The notes under the pieces: generated by a model
Database searches by the model: none
Told to the model about the DNA's origin: nothing
What the model saw: the letters and a program-made list of their open reading frames with translations, nothing else
Source of the DNA: [Clostridium] symbiosum
Lineage (GTDB): Bacteria > Bacillota > Clostridia > Lachnospirales > Lachnospiraceae
Direction of reading: 5' to 3'
DNA: 64,000 bases
Assembly (NCBI GenBank): GCA_021769625.1
Contig: JAETSN010000001.1
Coordinates: 1-64,000, forward strand
Position numbers and translations under genes: made by a program
Shown here: piece by piece, positions 1 to 8,692 of the stretch
How positions within the stretch are numbered: the first letter of the stretch is position 1
Layout: every line of letters begins with the position of its first letter

Positions 1-276
1 AGATGATATAGAGGACATGATCAAAGACACATGATGACTGGAGGCTCAGGGCTCAGCCATGAGAACCCGCAAGGGACCAGTCCCTTGACCCGTTTACCGG
101 GCGCTGCCCGGACCCGTCCGTGCCGGAAGCGCGGAAAAGGGAATGCCCTATTCCTGAGGATATGGATGTTCTCAGAGCCTTATGTCATGAGACTTTCGCG
201 GCATAACGGGCCCCCTGCCCCATTATTCCACGGTTCTCTTGACAACGGTTTTCGATTTGAACCCAAACGATATTTT
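1..276. other. left-edge non-coding stretch, unassigned
   Basis: No convincing gene is present. The only long open frame here (31 to 354, plus) is arginine- and proline-rich, has no ribosome binding site and matches nothing I recognise. The stretch holds several short GC-rich inverted repeats, for example CCGGGC-GCT-GCCCGG near 98 to 112 and GGGAC-CA-GTCCC near 74 to 85, so it could be a structured RNA or a degraded repeat element. No function is assigned. Confidence 0.4.
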
Positions 277-2025
277 TCACACAAAATCAGCGGCCGTATA
301 TCGCCGCTGATAAAAAATAAAAAAACTTACACATTTTACTTGACAAACCCATAAGACGGTTTTTCCCCGGAATGCAAATCCATATTTCCGGATTCGGTTT
401 CCAGTAAATCCTTTTGAAAGCAAGTCAGTTTCATATTTTTTCTGTTCTATCTGTTCCAGAGCCTTGTGGACCGTATCGGACAGAGTATTCTCCTCATCGG
501 GATCAAAGACCTTAAATTCCAGAATAATCGCATCATCATTTCCTTTTGGCTCCAGAATGACATCGTATCGCCCAAATCCGCTTTCGCGGTTTGAGGAAAT
601 TGTATAGCGCGACTCCAGATCTACGATTAATCCAAGTACAAAACCGTGATAAAAGCGTTCCGGTTCATTTTCGGCAGAGGGCTTTTTCCCGCTGTCAAAA
701 AAGCTGAAGGTATTGAGAGCGACCCGATTCATATATATGTTCATCGCTTTGATATCGTTTTGAAGTAAAGCTTTTATAAAATCATTGTAGCCGCTGTCAT
801 AATCGGAAAACCAGCTGTGTATCATGTTTTTAAACATAAGGCGGACTTCCTTATTTGTCAGTGCCAGATAATAAGATAATCCGCCCGTATTTTCACAGAA
901 GTCCGTTTTTACTATTTTCAGATAGCCGCTGGCGAGAAGCAGGCTCCATATGGAACTTTCCTTTTCTGATAGCTGTTCAAAGATGATTTGTTCGTCAATT
1001 GATACTTTGAGGGAATATCCGCTGAGTAATTGTTCGAATTTTTGCTTTGTGTCTGTACTCCCCTGACGCAACAGCTTTCCGATCAGCTGGTTGGAGCTGG
1101 TATTTGCCCAATATGGACGGAACTGTCCCGTATCCAGATAGTTGAGAATGGACCAGGGGTTATAAATGTCGGATTTTTGACCAAAAGTAAAGCCGTTGTA
1201 CCATTCTTTTACCTGTTCTTTTTTATCAGAAAGCTGATATTCGTCCAGTGCGGAAAAAACCTCTTTCTCCGTAAAACCAAAGCAGTCGGCATATTCGTCT
1301 GAGGTGGTTGTCACCAGCTTCAGGTTGTTCAGGTCGGAGAAGATAGATTCCTTGCTGATGCGTGTGATCCCAGTCATAATGGCACGTTCCATGTAGGGAT
1401 TTCCCTTGAAGGTGGCATGAAAAAGATTCCGAATAAAATCAGACAGTTCGTTCCAGTAACCGTTTACATAGGCTTCCTGTAAGGGGGTATCATATTCATC
1501 CAGCAGCAGAATGGCCTTTTTACCATAATAGCGGTAAAGGTACTCCGATAACTGCTGTAAAGATAGAGATACAACGTAGTCTTCCATATCAACGGTAATT
1601 TTTTGAAAATCCTCTTTTTCTTCGTCGGTTAAGGCACTGCCTTCCAGCAGAAAGCTGAATTTCCGGTATAACAACTGAATCGTACGGCATATTTTTTTCC
1701 GGGTTTCACAAAAGGTTGTTTCTTTTATATTGGAAAAACTCAATGAGATTACAGGGTAGCTGCCCTGAAGCTGCCGGTATTTTTCCTTCTCCCAGATAGA
1801 CAAACCCTCGAAAATATTGCCGCAGCCGGGGCAGTTCACGGAGAAAAATTGCTCCACCATGCTCATGGTCAGTGTTTTCCCAAAACGTCTCGGACGGGTT
1901 ATCAGCGTGACATCATCCCGTGATTCCCACCATTCTTCTATGAAGTTTGTTTTATCAATGTAAAAAGTATCCTGTATTCTGATTTTCTGGAAATCCTGAA
2001 TACCGATAGCTACTGTCCGGGGCAT
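277..2025 (-). CDS. AAA-ATPase-like / PD-(D/E)XK nuclease family protein
   Basis: This 582-residue protein has the two-part layout of the large AAA-ATPase-like family of anaerobes (AAA-ATPase_like plus PDDEXK_9). Near the N-terminus it has RPRRFGKT (about residues 44-51) in the Walker A position. A Walker-B-like LLLDEYDTP lies near residue 190. The C-terminal nuclease core shows RYD followed by ILEFK, which fits the D...ExK motif. The start at 2025 is chosen because AAGGAGG lies 7 to 8 bases upstream; an in-frame start at 2076 has no such site. The last 25 or so residues (after GKTVLW) run through a terminator-like hairpin and look like read-through past the usual end, perhaps by a small frameshift. 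Cellular role is unknown; members of this family are often present in many copies per genome and may be mobile or defence related. Confidence 0.85.
   Translation of the reverse strand: MPRTVAIGIQDFQKIRIQDTFYIDKTNFIEEWWESRDDVTLITRPRRFGKTLTMSMVEQFFSVNCPGCGNIFEGLSIWEKEKYRQLQGSYPVISLSFSNIKETTFCETRKKICRTIQLLYRKFSFLLEGSALTDEEKEDFQKITVDMEDYVVSLSLQQLSEYLYRYYGKKAILLLDEYDTPLQEAYVNGYWNELSDFIRNLFHATFKGNPYMERAIMTGITRISKESIFSDLNNLKLVTTTSDEYADCFGFTEKEVFSALDEYQLSDKKEQVKEWYNGFTFGQKSDIYNPWSILNYLDTGQFRPYWANTSSNQLIGKLLRQGSTDTKQKFEQLLSGYSLKVSIDEQIIFEQLSEKESSIWSLLLASGYLKIVKTDFCENTGGLSYYLALTNKEVRLMFKNMIHSWFSDYDSGYNDFIKALLQNDIKAMNIYMNRVALNTFSFFDSGKKPSAENEPERFYHGFVLGLIVDLESRYTISSNRESGFGRYDVILEPKGNDDAIILEFKVFDPDEENTLSDTVHKALEQIEQKKYETDLLSKGFTGNRIRKYGFAFRGKTVLWVCQVKCVSFFIFYQRRYTAADFV
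286..311 (-). terminator. terminator-like hairpin inside the 3' end of the AAA-ATPase gene
   Basis: ATCAGCGGC and GCCGCTGAT form a perfect 9-bp stem with an 8-base loop. On the minus strand the stem is followed by TTTTG. It overlaps the last codons of the minus-strand gene, which supports the idea that the reading frame has been extended beyond its original stop. Confidence 0.5.
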
Positions 2026-2150
2026 AAGTTTTTCCTCCTTTGGGAAAACTGACAGGACCGCGTTGTTGCCGGGCACAATAAATGGTTTTTATAATTGTAA
2101 TATATTATCCTGGATGGTTCAAGCCAAAAATAAGATAAGAATTTCTTGTA

Positions 2151-2179
2151 TTGAACATAAGTCGGATGTTGATTATAAT
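2151..2179 (+). promoter_or_regulatory. sigma-A-type promoter for the metH operon leader
   Basis: TTGAAC (2151-2156), a 17-base spacer and TATAAT (2174-2179). Transcription would begin near 2186 and read straight into the tandem stem-loop repeat and then the methionine synthase activation gene, giving a leader of about 215 nucleotides. Confidence 0.6.
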
Positions 2180-2377
2180 ATAGCTTATGAGAAGATGCGG
2201 AGCAGATTCTCATAAAAGGCGCGTATTTTGCGCCGTCAATCTAATGACAGGAAGCGTACTTTGCTTCCTGGAATATAGCTTATGAGAAGATGCGGAGCAG
2301 ATTCTCATAAAAGGCGCGTATTTTGCGCCGTCAATCTAATGACAGGAAGCGTACTTTGCTTCCTGGAATATAGCTTA
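2177..2377 (+). repeat. tandem 95-bp repeat of three stem-loops, 2.1 copies
   Basis: Copy 1 is 2177-2271 and copy 2 is 2272-2366; by eye they are identical, and 11 bases of a third copy follow (2367-2377). Each unit encodes three hairpins in series: ATGAGAA...TTCTCAT (7-bp stem), GGCGC-GTATTTT-GCGCC (5-bp stem) and CAGGAAGC-GTACTTT-GCTTCCTG (8-bp stem). No coding frame is apparent. The array fills most of the 377-bp gap between the divergent AAA-ATPase and metH-activation genes and lies in the predicted leader of the latter. Confidence 0.9.
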
Positions 2378-2402
2378 ACAGAAACAATGGAAATAATATG
2401 CT

Positions 2403-3092
2403 ATGGCAGGAAAAGATATACAGGCAAGACTGACTGAACTGAACGAAAATGAAATATTGCTTTATCTCGGCTATCGGGGACAGGAGTATCCGGCGGAAGT
2501 GGAAGCGCAGATAAAGCGCTGCGAGAAAGAGGTGCTTGCGGCGGCGAATCCCCGGCTGATCTGGAGAAGGCTCCCGGTAAACGGAGAGCTTTTTTCTGCG
2601 TTGGCGCTGGAGGGGAAAGATATCAGGGAACTTTTGTCCGGGTGCCGGGAGGCGGTGCTGATGGCGGTTACTTTGGGGCCGGGAGTGGACAGGCTGCTCG
2701 CAAGGAACAGTGTGAGCAATATGGCGGACGCGGTGATCATGGATGCCTGCGCCAGCACGGCGATCGAGAATGTGGCGGATAATTTTGAGATGGATATGCG
2801 GAGGGAAGTGGAGACAGAGGGATTTTATCTGACGGACCGGTTCAGTCCGGGCTATGGGGATCTGCCGTTGGATGCCCAGAAAAAGCTTTGCGTGGCTCTG
2901 GATACGGGACGGAGGATCGGTCTTTCTCTGAGCCCTTCTCTCCTGATGATCCCGGGGAAGTCGGTAACGGCTATTCTGGGCATCTCCGATGCGCCTAAGC
3001 CGCTCCGGAAGAGAGGGTGTGAGAGCTGCAGCCTGTTTCGGGACTGTATGTATCGAAGGGACGGGAAAAATTGCCGGGAAAGGATGGAATAG
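2403..3092 (+). CDS. stand-alone methionine synthase reactivation (activation-domain) protein
   Basis: The 229-residue protein corresponds to the C-terminal activation domain of cobalamin-dependent methionine synthase (Met_synt_B12 family), which in E. coli MetH binds SAM and reductively remethylates the oxidised cofactor. The family signature RFSPGYGDLP (about residues 146-155) matches the R-x-x-PGY SAM-binding motif. A C-terminal cysteine cluster (CESCSLFRDC, then a further Cys) is typical of the clostridial split version and may bind a metal. The next gene is a MetH that lacks this domain, 142 bp downstream, so the two proteins should work together. The ribosome binding site is weak (GGAA about 11 bases upstream). 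Confidence 0.85.
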   Translation: MAGKDIQARLTELNENEILLYLGYRGQEYPAEVEAQIKRCEKEVLAAANPRLIWRRLPVNGELFSALALEGKDIRELLSGCREAVLMAVTLGPGVDRLLARNSVSNMADAVIMDACASTAIENVADNFEMDMRREVETEGFYLTDRFSPGYGDLPLDAQKKLCVALDTGRRIGLSLSPSLLMIPGKSVTAILGISDAPKPLRKRGCESCSLFRDCMYRRDGKNCRERME

Positions 3093-3234
3093 TTATTCCA
3101 AATGAAGAGATCCGTCAGAAATTTACTGCTGGGATAAAAAGAAATAAATGGAGTGAACTGATCAGATTTCAGAGAGAATCGGAAAGTCAGAAAGCCATAA
3201 CAGAGAAATATAGAAAATACATGGAGAAACGATT

Positions 3235-5598
3235 ATGAAAAACAGAGTGATCTTAGACGGTGGAATGGGTACGATGCTGCAGGCGGCGGGGCTTGGGCTG
3301 GGGGAGCGCCCGGATGTTTTCGGCATGAAGCATCCGGATGTGGTGGAGCGCATCCAGCACAGCTATGTGGAGGCGGGCTCGCAGGTGCTCTATGCCAATA
3401 CATTCGGCACGAACGCCCATAAACTGGAGGGGACGGGCTATACAGTGGAGGAGGTGATCTCCGCCAATATTGCCGTCGCGAAACGGGCAGCGGCGGGAAA
3501 AGCGAAAGTGGCGCTGGATGTGGGTCCCATCGGGGAAATGCTGGAGCCGCTCGGCATGCTTTCTTTTGAGAAGGCTTATGAGATCTACGCGCAGGTTGTG
3601 CGGGCAGGGGCGGCATGCGGCGTGGACCTGATCATATTTGAGACTATGACGGATCTGTATGAGGTGAAAGCGGCGGTGCTGGCGGCGAAGGAAAACAGTG
3701 ATCTTCCGATCTGGACGACGATGAGTTTTGAGGCTTCGGGGCGTACTTTCACGGGGACTACGGTGGCGGCGATGGCGCTGACGTTGACGGGGCTCGGTGT
3801 AGACGCGCTGGGGATCAACTGTTCTTTAGGACCGGAAGAGCTTGTGCCGCTGGTGGAGGAGTTGCGGAGCTGGACGGATCTGCCGATCATCGTAAAGCCC
3901 AACGCGGGGCTGCCTGACCCGGCTACGGGAGAGTACAGTATGGGGGCGGAGGAGTTCGGAAAGCACATGGCGGTGTTCCCGGCGATGGGAGCTTCCATTT
4001 TCGGCGGCTGCTGCGGAACAAATCCGGATTTTATCAGGGCGCTGGGGACAGCTCTGGCGGAAGAAGCCGGATATAGAGAGACAGGCAGGCTCCGTCGGGG
4101 CGTCTGCTCCGCTTCCCAGGTCGCAAGGTTTGGCGAGATTAAGGATTCGCCCCGAGTCCTTGTGATCGGAGAGCGGATCAATCCGACAGGAAAGAAACGG
4201 TTCCAGCAGGCGCTACGGGAGGGCGACATGAACTATATCATGGAGCGCGCCATCGAGCAGGCGGACGCGGGAGCGGACATTCTGGATATCAATGTGGGGC
4301 TGCCGGGGATAGAGGAAGCGGAGATGATGGCCAGAGTGGTCAAGGCGGTACAGAGCGTGGTATCCTTGCCGCTGCAGATCGATTCTTCGGATCCGGAAGC
4401 CATAGAAGCAGGACTTCGCGCCTGCAACGGAAGGGCCATCGTCAATTCCGTGAATGGCGAGCAGGAAGTGCTGGAAAAGGTACTGCCTATCGTGAAAAAG
4501 TACGGTGCCGCGGTAGTGGGGCTGACAATGGATAAGGGCGGGATCCCGGAAACTGCAAAAGCGAGGATCGCCATTGCGGAGAGGATCGTAAAGGCGGCGG
4601 AGAGCTATGGCATTCCCCGGGAGGATGTGCTGATCGACGCCCTGACCCTGACAATATCCGCCCAGCAGAGACAGGCGGCGGAGACATTGAAGGCGGTGCG
4701 GTATATCCACGAAGAGATGGGTCTGCACTGCGTGCTGGGTGTCAGCAATATCTCCTTCGGGCTGCCGGAGAGGATCCATATCACGGCAAGTTTTTTAACG
4801 CAGGCGATGTGCTGCGGGCTGGATTTCCCGATCGTCAACCCGAACCAGAAAGAGATCATGGATATGGTTTTTTCCTACCGCGCCTTATCCGGAGAGGATG
4901 TGGATTCGGCGGCTTATATCGAGAGATTTGCCGGTGATGCTGCGGAAAAAGCGGTGCCTGCCGCATCCGTACCGATGGAGATGAATATAGAGACGGCAGT
5001 GTTAAAGGGGCTGAAACAGGAGGTTGCAAACCTGACGGAAAAGCATTTGGAGACCATGTCCGAACTGGATGTGATCAATCAGAAACTGATCCCTGCGCTT
5101 GATATTGTCGGAGAAAAATATGAAAAACAGCAGATATTCCTGCCCCAGCTGATCAATGCGGCGAACGCCGCCTGCGCCGGGTTCGACCTGATCAAGACAA
5201 GGATCGCCGGAAGGGGCGGTGAGAGCCTCTCCAAAGGAAAGATCGTGATGGCGACAGTGGAAGGCGATATCCACGATATCGGGAAGAATATTGTCCGGGT
5301 GGTGCTGGAAAATTATGGTTATCAGGTGATCGACTTAGGGAGGGATGTGCCTGTGGAAGCCGTGGTGGAGGCGGTTCTCAAGGAGAATGTGTCTCTGGTG
5401 GGGCTTTCCGCGCTGATGACGACCACTGTCTCTTCCATGCAGAAGACGATCGCCGCCTTAAGAGAGAGCGGACATCCCTGCAAGATCTTTGTGGGCGGTG
5501 CTGTATTGACAGAAAGCTATGCGATGGAGATCGGCGCGGATTATTACGCGAAGGACGCCAAGGCGTCCGTGGATATTGCGAAGGAAGTGCTGGGGTAG
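3235..5598 (+). CDS. metH: cobalamin-dependent methionine synthase, short form without activation domain
   Basis: 787 residues against roughly 1200 for the full-length enzyme. Domains in order: homocysteine S-methyltransferase barrel (about 1-285) with the zinc cysteines at C196 (INCSLG) and C259/C260 (GGCCG); pterin-binding (methyltetrahydrofolate) barrel (about 305-565, starting near VIGERINPTGKK); four-helix cap (about 585-665); B12-binding Rossmann domain (about 668-787) with D678-x-H680-x-x-G683, where H680 is the lower axial cobalt ligand. The activation domain is missing and is supplied by the gene just upstream. It makes methionine from homocysteine and 5-methyltetrahydrofolate in the cytoplasm. 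GGAG lies 8 bases before the start. Confidence 0.93.
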   Translation: MKNRVILDGGMGTMLQAAGLGLGERPDVFGMKHPDVVERIQHSYVEAGSQVLYANTFGTNAHKLEGTGYTVEEVISANIAVAKRAAAGKAKVALDVGPIGEMLEPLGMLSFEKAYEIYAQVVRAGAACGVDLIIFETMTDLYEVKAAVLAAKENSDLPIWTTMSFEASGRTFTGTTVAAMALTLTGLGVDALGINCSLGPEELVPLVEELRSWTDLPIIVKPNAGLPDPATGEYSMGAEEFGKHMAVFPAMGASIFGGCCGTNPDFIRALGTALAEEAGYRETGRLRRGVCSASQVARFGEIKDSPRVLVIGERINPTGKKRFQQALREGDMNYIMERAIEQADAGADILDINVGLPGIEEAEMMARVVKAVQSVVSLPLQIDSSDPEAIEAGLRACNGRAIVNSVNGEQEVLEKVLPIVKKYGAAVVGLTMDKGGIPETAKARIAIAERIVKAAESYGIPREDVLIDALTLTISAQQRQAAETLKAVRYIHEEMGLHCVLGVSNISFGLPERIHITASFLTQAMCCGLDFPIVNPNQKEIMDMVFSYRALSGEDVDSAAYIERFAGDAAEKAVPAASVPMEMNIETAVLKGLKQEVANLTEKHLETMSELDVINQKLIPALDIVGEKYEKQQIFLPQLINAANAACAGFDLIKTRIAGRGGESLSKGKIVMATVEGDIHDIGKNIVRVVLENYGYQVIDLGRDVPVEAVVEAVLKENVSLVGLSALMTTTVSSMQKTIAALRESGHPCKIFVGGAVLTESYAMEIGADYYAKDAKASVDIAKEVLG

Positions 5599-5655
5599 GC
5601 GTCCACGGATTTTTCAACTATAATATTTAAGAATAAAAAACGGAGGTTACAGGCT

Positions 5656-8181
5656 ATGAGAGTTATGAAAGAAAGATATTTCACGGGGACAAGATCACCG
5701 GAGATCACGGAGCGCGAGATAAGAAACCGTGCGTTGGCAAGAAAGGCGGCGTCAGAGGGGATCGTGCTATTAGAAAATATGAACCACCTGCTTCCGCTTC
5801 AAAAGGGGGAGAAAGTAGCTCTCTATGGTGTGGGGGCATCGAGGACCATCAAAGGCGGCACGGGTTCCGGGGATGTCAATGAGAGGGAAAGCGTCAGCAT
5901 TTATCAGGGAATGAAAAACGCGGGTTTTCAGATCACGAATGAAAGCTGGATCGCTGATTTTGAGAAACGCTATGAGGCGGCAAGAAATACATGGCGGGAC
6001 GGCATTCTGGAGAAAGCGGCAGGAAAAGAAAAGGGGACAGCCTTTTTTGATATATACAGTGAAACGCCGTTTATGATGCCGACGGGGGGACCGATCGAGA
6101 AAACGGAGGCGGATGTTGCTTTTTACATATTGAGCCGTGTGGCGGGAGAAGGGAAGGACCGCAGCAAAGGCGCCGGAGATTATACGCTGACGGAAGATGA
6201 AAAACAGCAGTTGTCCGATATCTGCGAAAAGTACGCGCATGTGGCGGTGGCAGTTAATACCGGTGGGTTGGTGGACCTGTCATTTATGGATGAATTTTCC
6301 AATATCGAGGCGCTGCTCTATATTGTGCAACCCGGTATGGAAGGCGGGAACGCTTTTGCGGATGTTGTCAGCGGAGATGTGGCGCCCTCCGGCAAACTTA
6401 CCGACAGTTGGGCATATCGGTACGAGGATTACCCGAACAGCGGGACATTTTCAGGCAACAACGGAAATGTGGAGGAGGAGTTCTACACGGAAGGAATCTA
6501 TGTTGGCTACCGCTATTTTGATTCATTTGACATTCCTGTCAGATACGGATTTGGCTTTGGATTGTCCTATACGGATTTTGAGGCGGAGTTTGTCTCCGCA
6601 AAATGGGACGAGACAAAGAAAAAGTTTTTACTGGCGGCAAAAGTGAAAAACACCGGTTCCGTTTACAGCGGGAAGGAAATTGTACAGTTCTATGTGACCG
6701 CGCCGGCGGCGGAGATGGAAAAGGAATACAGAAGGTTGGCGGGCTTTGGAAAGACGGCGCTTCTTGCGCCCGGGGAATGCCAGGAAGTCGTGGCGGAAGT
6801 ATCCTTAAGGGAACTTGCCTCTTACGATGAGAAGCAGGCAGGCTGGATGCTGGAAAAAGGGGATTACATATTCTGGATGGGGAATTCTCTGGAATCGTCG
6901 CGTCCCGTGTCCGTGGCAAAACTGGAAAAAGATGTGATGCTGACGAAGAACAGAAATATTGCCCCGCTGCAGAAAGAATTGACACAGTTGAAGCAGTCCG
7001 TTGAAAAGATGAGGGAGAAGAGAGAAAAACTGGCGCAGATTGTGTTAGACAGGAATCTGCCGGTGGTGGAGGCACCTTCAAACATAGCGTGCAGGGAGAT
7101 CGTTTACCGGGAGAACAGGGATTATGTGCCGAAGGAGGCTGCAGCCTTTGTGGATACGCTCCCCACAGAGCAGCTGATCGCGTTGGCCAGCGGGGACCCG
7201 GGAAAGGCACAAGGCGGAAATTTAGGTGCGGCGGGTATCTCGGTGCCGGGTTCGGCAGGTGAGACAAACGGCTGTGCGGCGGATAAGAATCTGGCTTCGA
7301 TCGTGCTGGCGGACGGTCCGGCGGGACTGCGCCTGATGAAACATTATAATGTGGAGAATGGGAAAATTTTGCCAAAGCCTTTCTCTTACGGTCTGGAGGG
7401 CGGTATTTTTTGTCCTGATCTCGGGGAGGAACCGGGGGACCGGTACTATCAGTACTGCACGGCGATCCCGGTGGGAACGCTGCTGGCACAGACCTGGGAC
7501 TGCGGCCTGATACGGGAGATCGGCCATATGATCGGGGAGGAGATGGAAGAGTTTCGGGTTACGCTGTGGCTGGCGCCGGGAATGAACATCCACAGAAACC
7601 CGCTGTGCGGCAGAAACTTTGAATATTATGCGGAAGATCCGCTGCTGGCGGGGAAGATCGCGGCAGCCATGACGGACGGCGTACAGTCCGTGCCGGGCTG
7701 CGGTACGACGATCAAGCATCTCACCTGCAATAATCAGGAGGATAACCGGATGGGGTCTGACAGTATCGTCTCGGAGAGGGCGCTCCGCGAGATCTACCTG
7801 AAGGGATTTGAGATCGCGGTGGAGGAATCCCAGCCCATGTCCATCATGACCAGTTATAATCTGCTAAACGGAGTGCATCTTGCGAATGATCATGATATCT
7901 GCACGGATGTTGTCCGTTCGGAGTGGGGGTTTGCGGGAATGATCATGACAGACTGGACGACGACGGAAAAGGGAGCTGACTGTACGGCTTCCGGCTGCAT
8001 GCGGGCGGGGAATGACCTGGTGATGCCCGGCGCTGTCAGTGATAAGGAAAACCTGGAGAAGGAGCTGGCTGAGGGTACTCTGAAAGAGGAAGACCTGAAA
8101 GCCTGTATCAGCAGGCTCGTGGATATCATATGGCGGTCGAATCAGTATGAGGGGGCTGTGCCGTATAAAGGGGGAGAATAA
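5656..8181 (+). CDS. glycoside hydrolase family 3 beta-glycosidase, inverted domain order
   Basis: 841 residues without a signal peptide, so intracellular. The usual GH3 order is reversed: the GH3 C-terminal alpha/beta sandwich comes first (RNRALARKAASEGIVLLEN near residue 25), then a fibronectin III-like domain (about 300-410), a helical linker, and the catalytic TIM-barrel last. In the barrel, KH (K687, H688) and MTDW give substrate-binding residues and the nucleophile D766. This permuted type is common in Lachnospiraceae and is usually a beta-glucosidase; the sugar cannot be read from the sequence. It lies 57 bp after metH with its own GGAGG and may be in the same transcript, without an obvious functional tie. 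A terminator-like hairpin follows. Confidence 0.88.
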   Translation: MRVMKERYFTGTRSPEITEREIRNRALARKAASEGIVLLENMNHLLPLQKGEKVALYGVGASRTIKGGTGSGDVNERESVSIYQGMKNAGFQITNESWIADFEKRYEAARNTWRDGILEKAAGKEKGTAFFDIYSETPFMMPTGGPIEKTEADVAFYILSRVAGEGKDRSKGAGDYTLTEDEKQQLSDICEKYAHVAVAVNTGGLVDLSFMDEFSNIEALLYIVQPGMEGGNAFADVVSGDVAPSGKLTDSWAYRYEDYPNSGTFSGNNGNVEEEFYTEGIYVGYRYFDSFDIPVRYGFGFGLSYTDFEAEFVSAKWDETKKKFLLAAKVKNTGSVYSGKEIVQFYVTAPAAEMEKEYRRLAGFGKTALLAPGECQEVVAEVSLRELASYDEKQAGWMLEKGDYIFWMGNSLESSRPVSVAKLEKDVMLTKNRNIAPLQKELTQLKQSVEKMREKREKLAQIVLDRNLPVVEAPSNIACREIVYRENRDYVPKEAAAFVDTLPTEQLIALASGDPGKAQGGNLGAAGISVPGSAGETNGCAADKNLASIVLADGPAGLRLMKHYNVENGKILPKPFSYGLEGGIFCPDLGEEPGDRYYQYCTAIPVGTLLAQTWDCGLIREIGHMIGEEMEEFRVTLWLAPGMNIHRNPLCGRNFEYYAEDPLLAGKIAAAMTDGVQSVPGCGTTIKHLTCNNQEDNRMGSDSIVSERALREIYLKGFEIAVEESQPMSIMTSYNLLNGVHLANDHDICTDVVRSEWGFAGMIMTDWTTTEKGADCTASGCMRAGNDLVMPGAVSDKENLEKELAEGTLKEEDLKACISRLVDIIWRSNQYEGAVPYKGGE

Positions 8182-8220
8182 AGCGAAATCTGCGGGTAAC
8201 CGGATATATCCGAATGAAGA

Positions 8221-8248
8221 CACAGGGATAAGGCAGCTTATCCCTGTG
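8221..8248. terminator. perfect 12-bp hairpin between convergent genes
   Basis: CACAGGGATAAG and CTTATCCCTGTG pair perfectly around a 4-base loop. It lies between the end of the GH3 gene (plus) and the end of a small minus-strand gene, so it may end transcription from both sides. The T-tracts are weak on either strand. Confidence 0.6.
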
Positions 8249-8284
8249 CGATCTTTGGGAGGAAAACCGGGGATCTGGTGGTTT

Positions 8285-8470
8285 TCAGATATGGTGAACC
8301 TCCACATGCCCGAAGACCACATTTCCCTCCAGAAACAGTGTGGCAGCTCCGCTTGGGTTTCCGTATCCGGATTCCTCCAGGCTGCCGAAAGAACGTTTTA
8401 CGTTCATCACGACATTCCAGCCGGCGGGAACATAGATCTCCGGTTTTTGCAGAATTTGTTCACAGGTCAT
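8285..8470 (-). CDS. small conserved-looking protein, function unknown
   Basis: A 61-residue acidic-neutral frame with normal codon use (contains PEIYVPAGWNVVMNV and SGAATLFLEGNVVFGHVEV). It has no signal peptide or membrane segment and looks like a compact beta-rich protein; I do not recognise the family. It is convergent with the GH3 gene and faces a 12-bp hairpin just past its stop. There is no Shine-Dalgarno sequence, but a promoter lies so close to the ATG that the transcript could be nearly leaderless. The short length and missing RBS keep confidence moderate. Confidence 0.5.
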   Translation of the reverse strand: MTCEQILQKPEIYVPAGWNVVMNVKRSFGSLEESGYGNPSGAATLFLEGNVVFGHVEVHHI

Positions 8471-8481
8471 CTTACAGTTTC

Positions 8482-8509
8482 AGTATAACGGAAAAAAGAA
8501 ATTTGTAAA
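8482..8509 (-). promoter_or_regulatory. promoter for the small minus-strand gene
   Basis: On the minus strand: TTTACA (8509-8504), 16-base spacer, TATACT (8487-8482). The expected start of transcription is around 8475, only about five bases before the ATG at 8470. Confidence 0.5.
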
Positions 8510-8692
8510 CAGTTTTTGCGCAAGTGGTTAAAATGATGGTTTAACAGGTAAAAACGGCATTGCCTTTTCCTGTCAGTGCGTATAAAATAGAGAGGATGCA
8601 GCATGGAAAAAGGCATATACTGATAGTATATAATATAAGGTATGAACGGAGAAGCCGGCTGCAGTATATACAGGGAAAGGAGGCGCTATGCC

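Noticed and set aside
31-354. Plus-strand open frame of 107 codons at the left edge
   Set aside because: No ribosome binding site, Arg/Pro-rich random composition, and it overlaps the 3' end of the minus-strand AAA-ATPase gene.
2177-2377. CRISPR array from the repeated units at 2.2 kb
   Set aside because: The units are adjacent tandem copies of 95 bp with no unique spacers, and no cas genes are nearby.
2180-2402. Cobalamin riboswitch before the methionine synthase genes
   Set aside because: No B12-box core is visible; the leader consists of the tandem hairpins.
6539-7489. 316-codon minus-strand frame opposite the GH3 gene
   Set aside because: Pro/Ser-rich shadow frame without RBS; the opposite strand has a full GH3 domain set.
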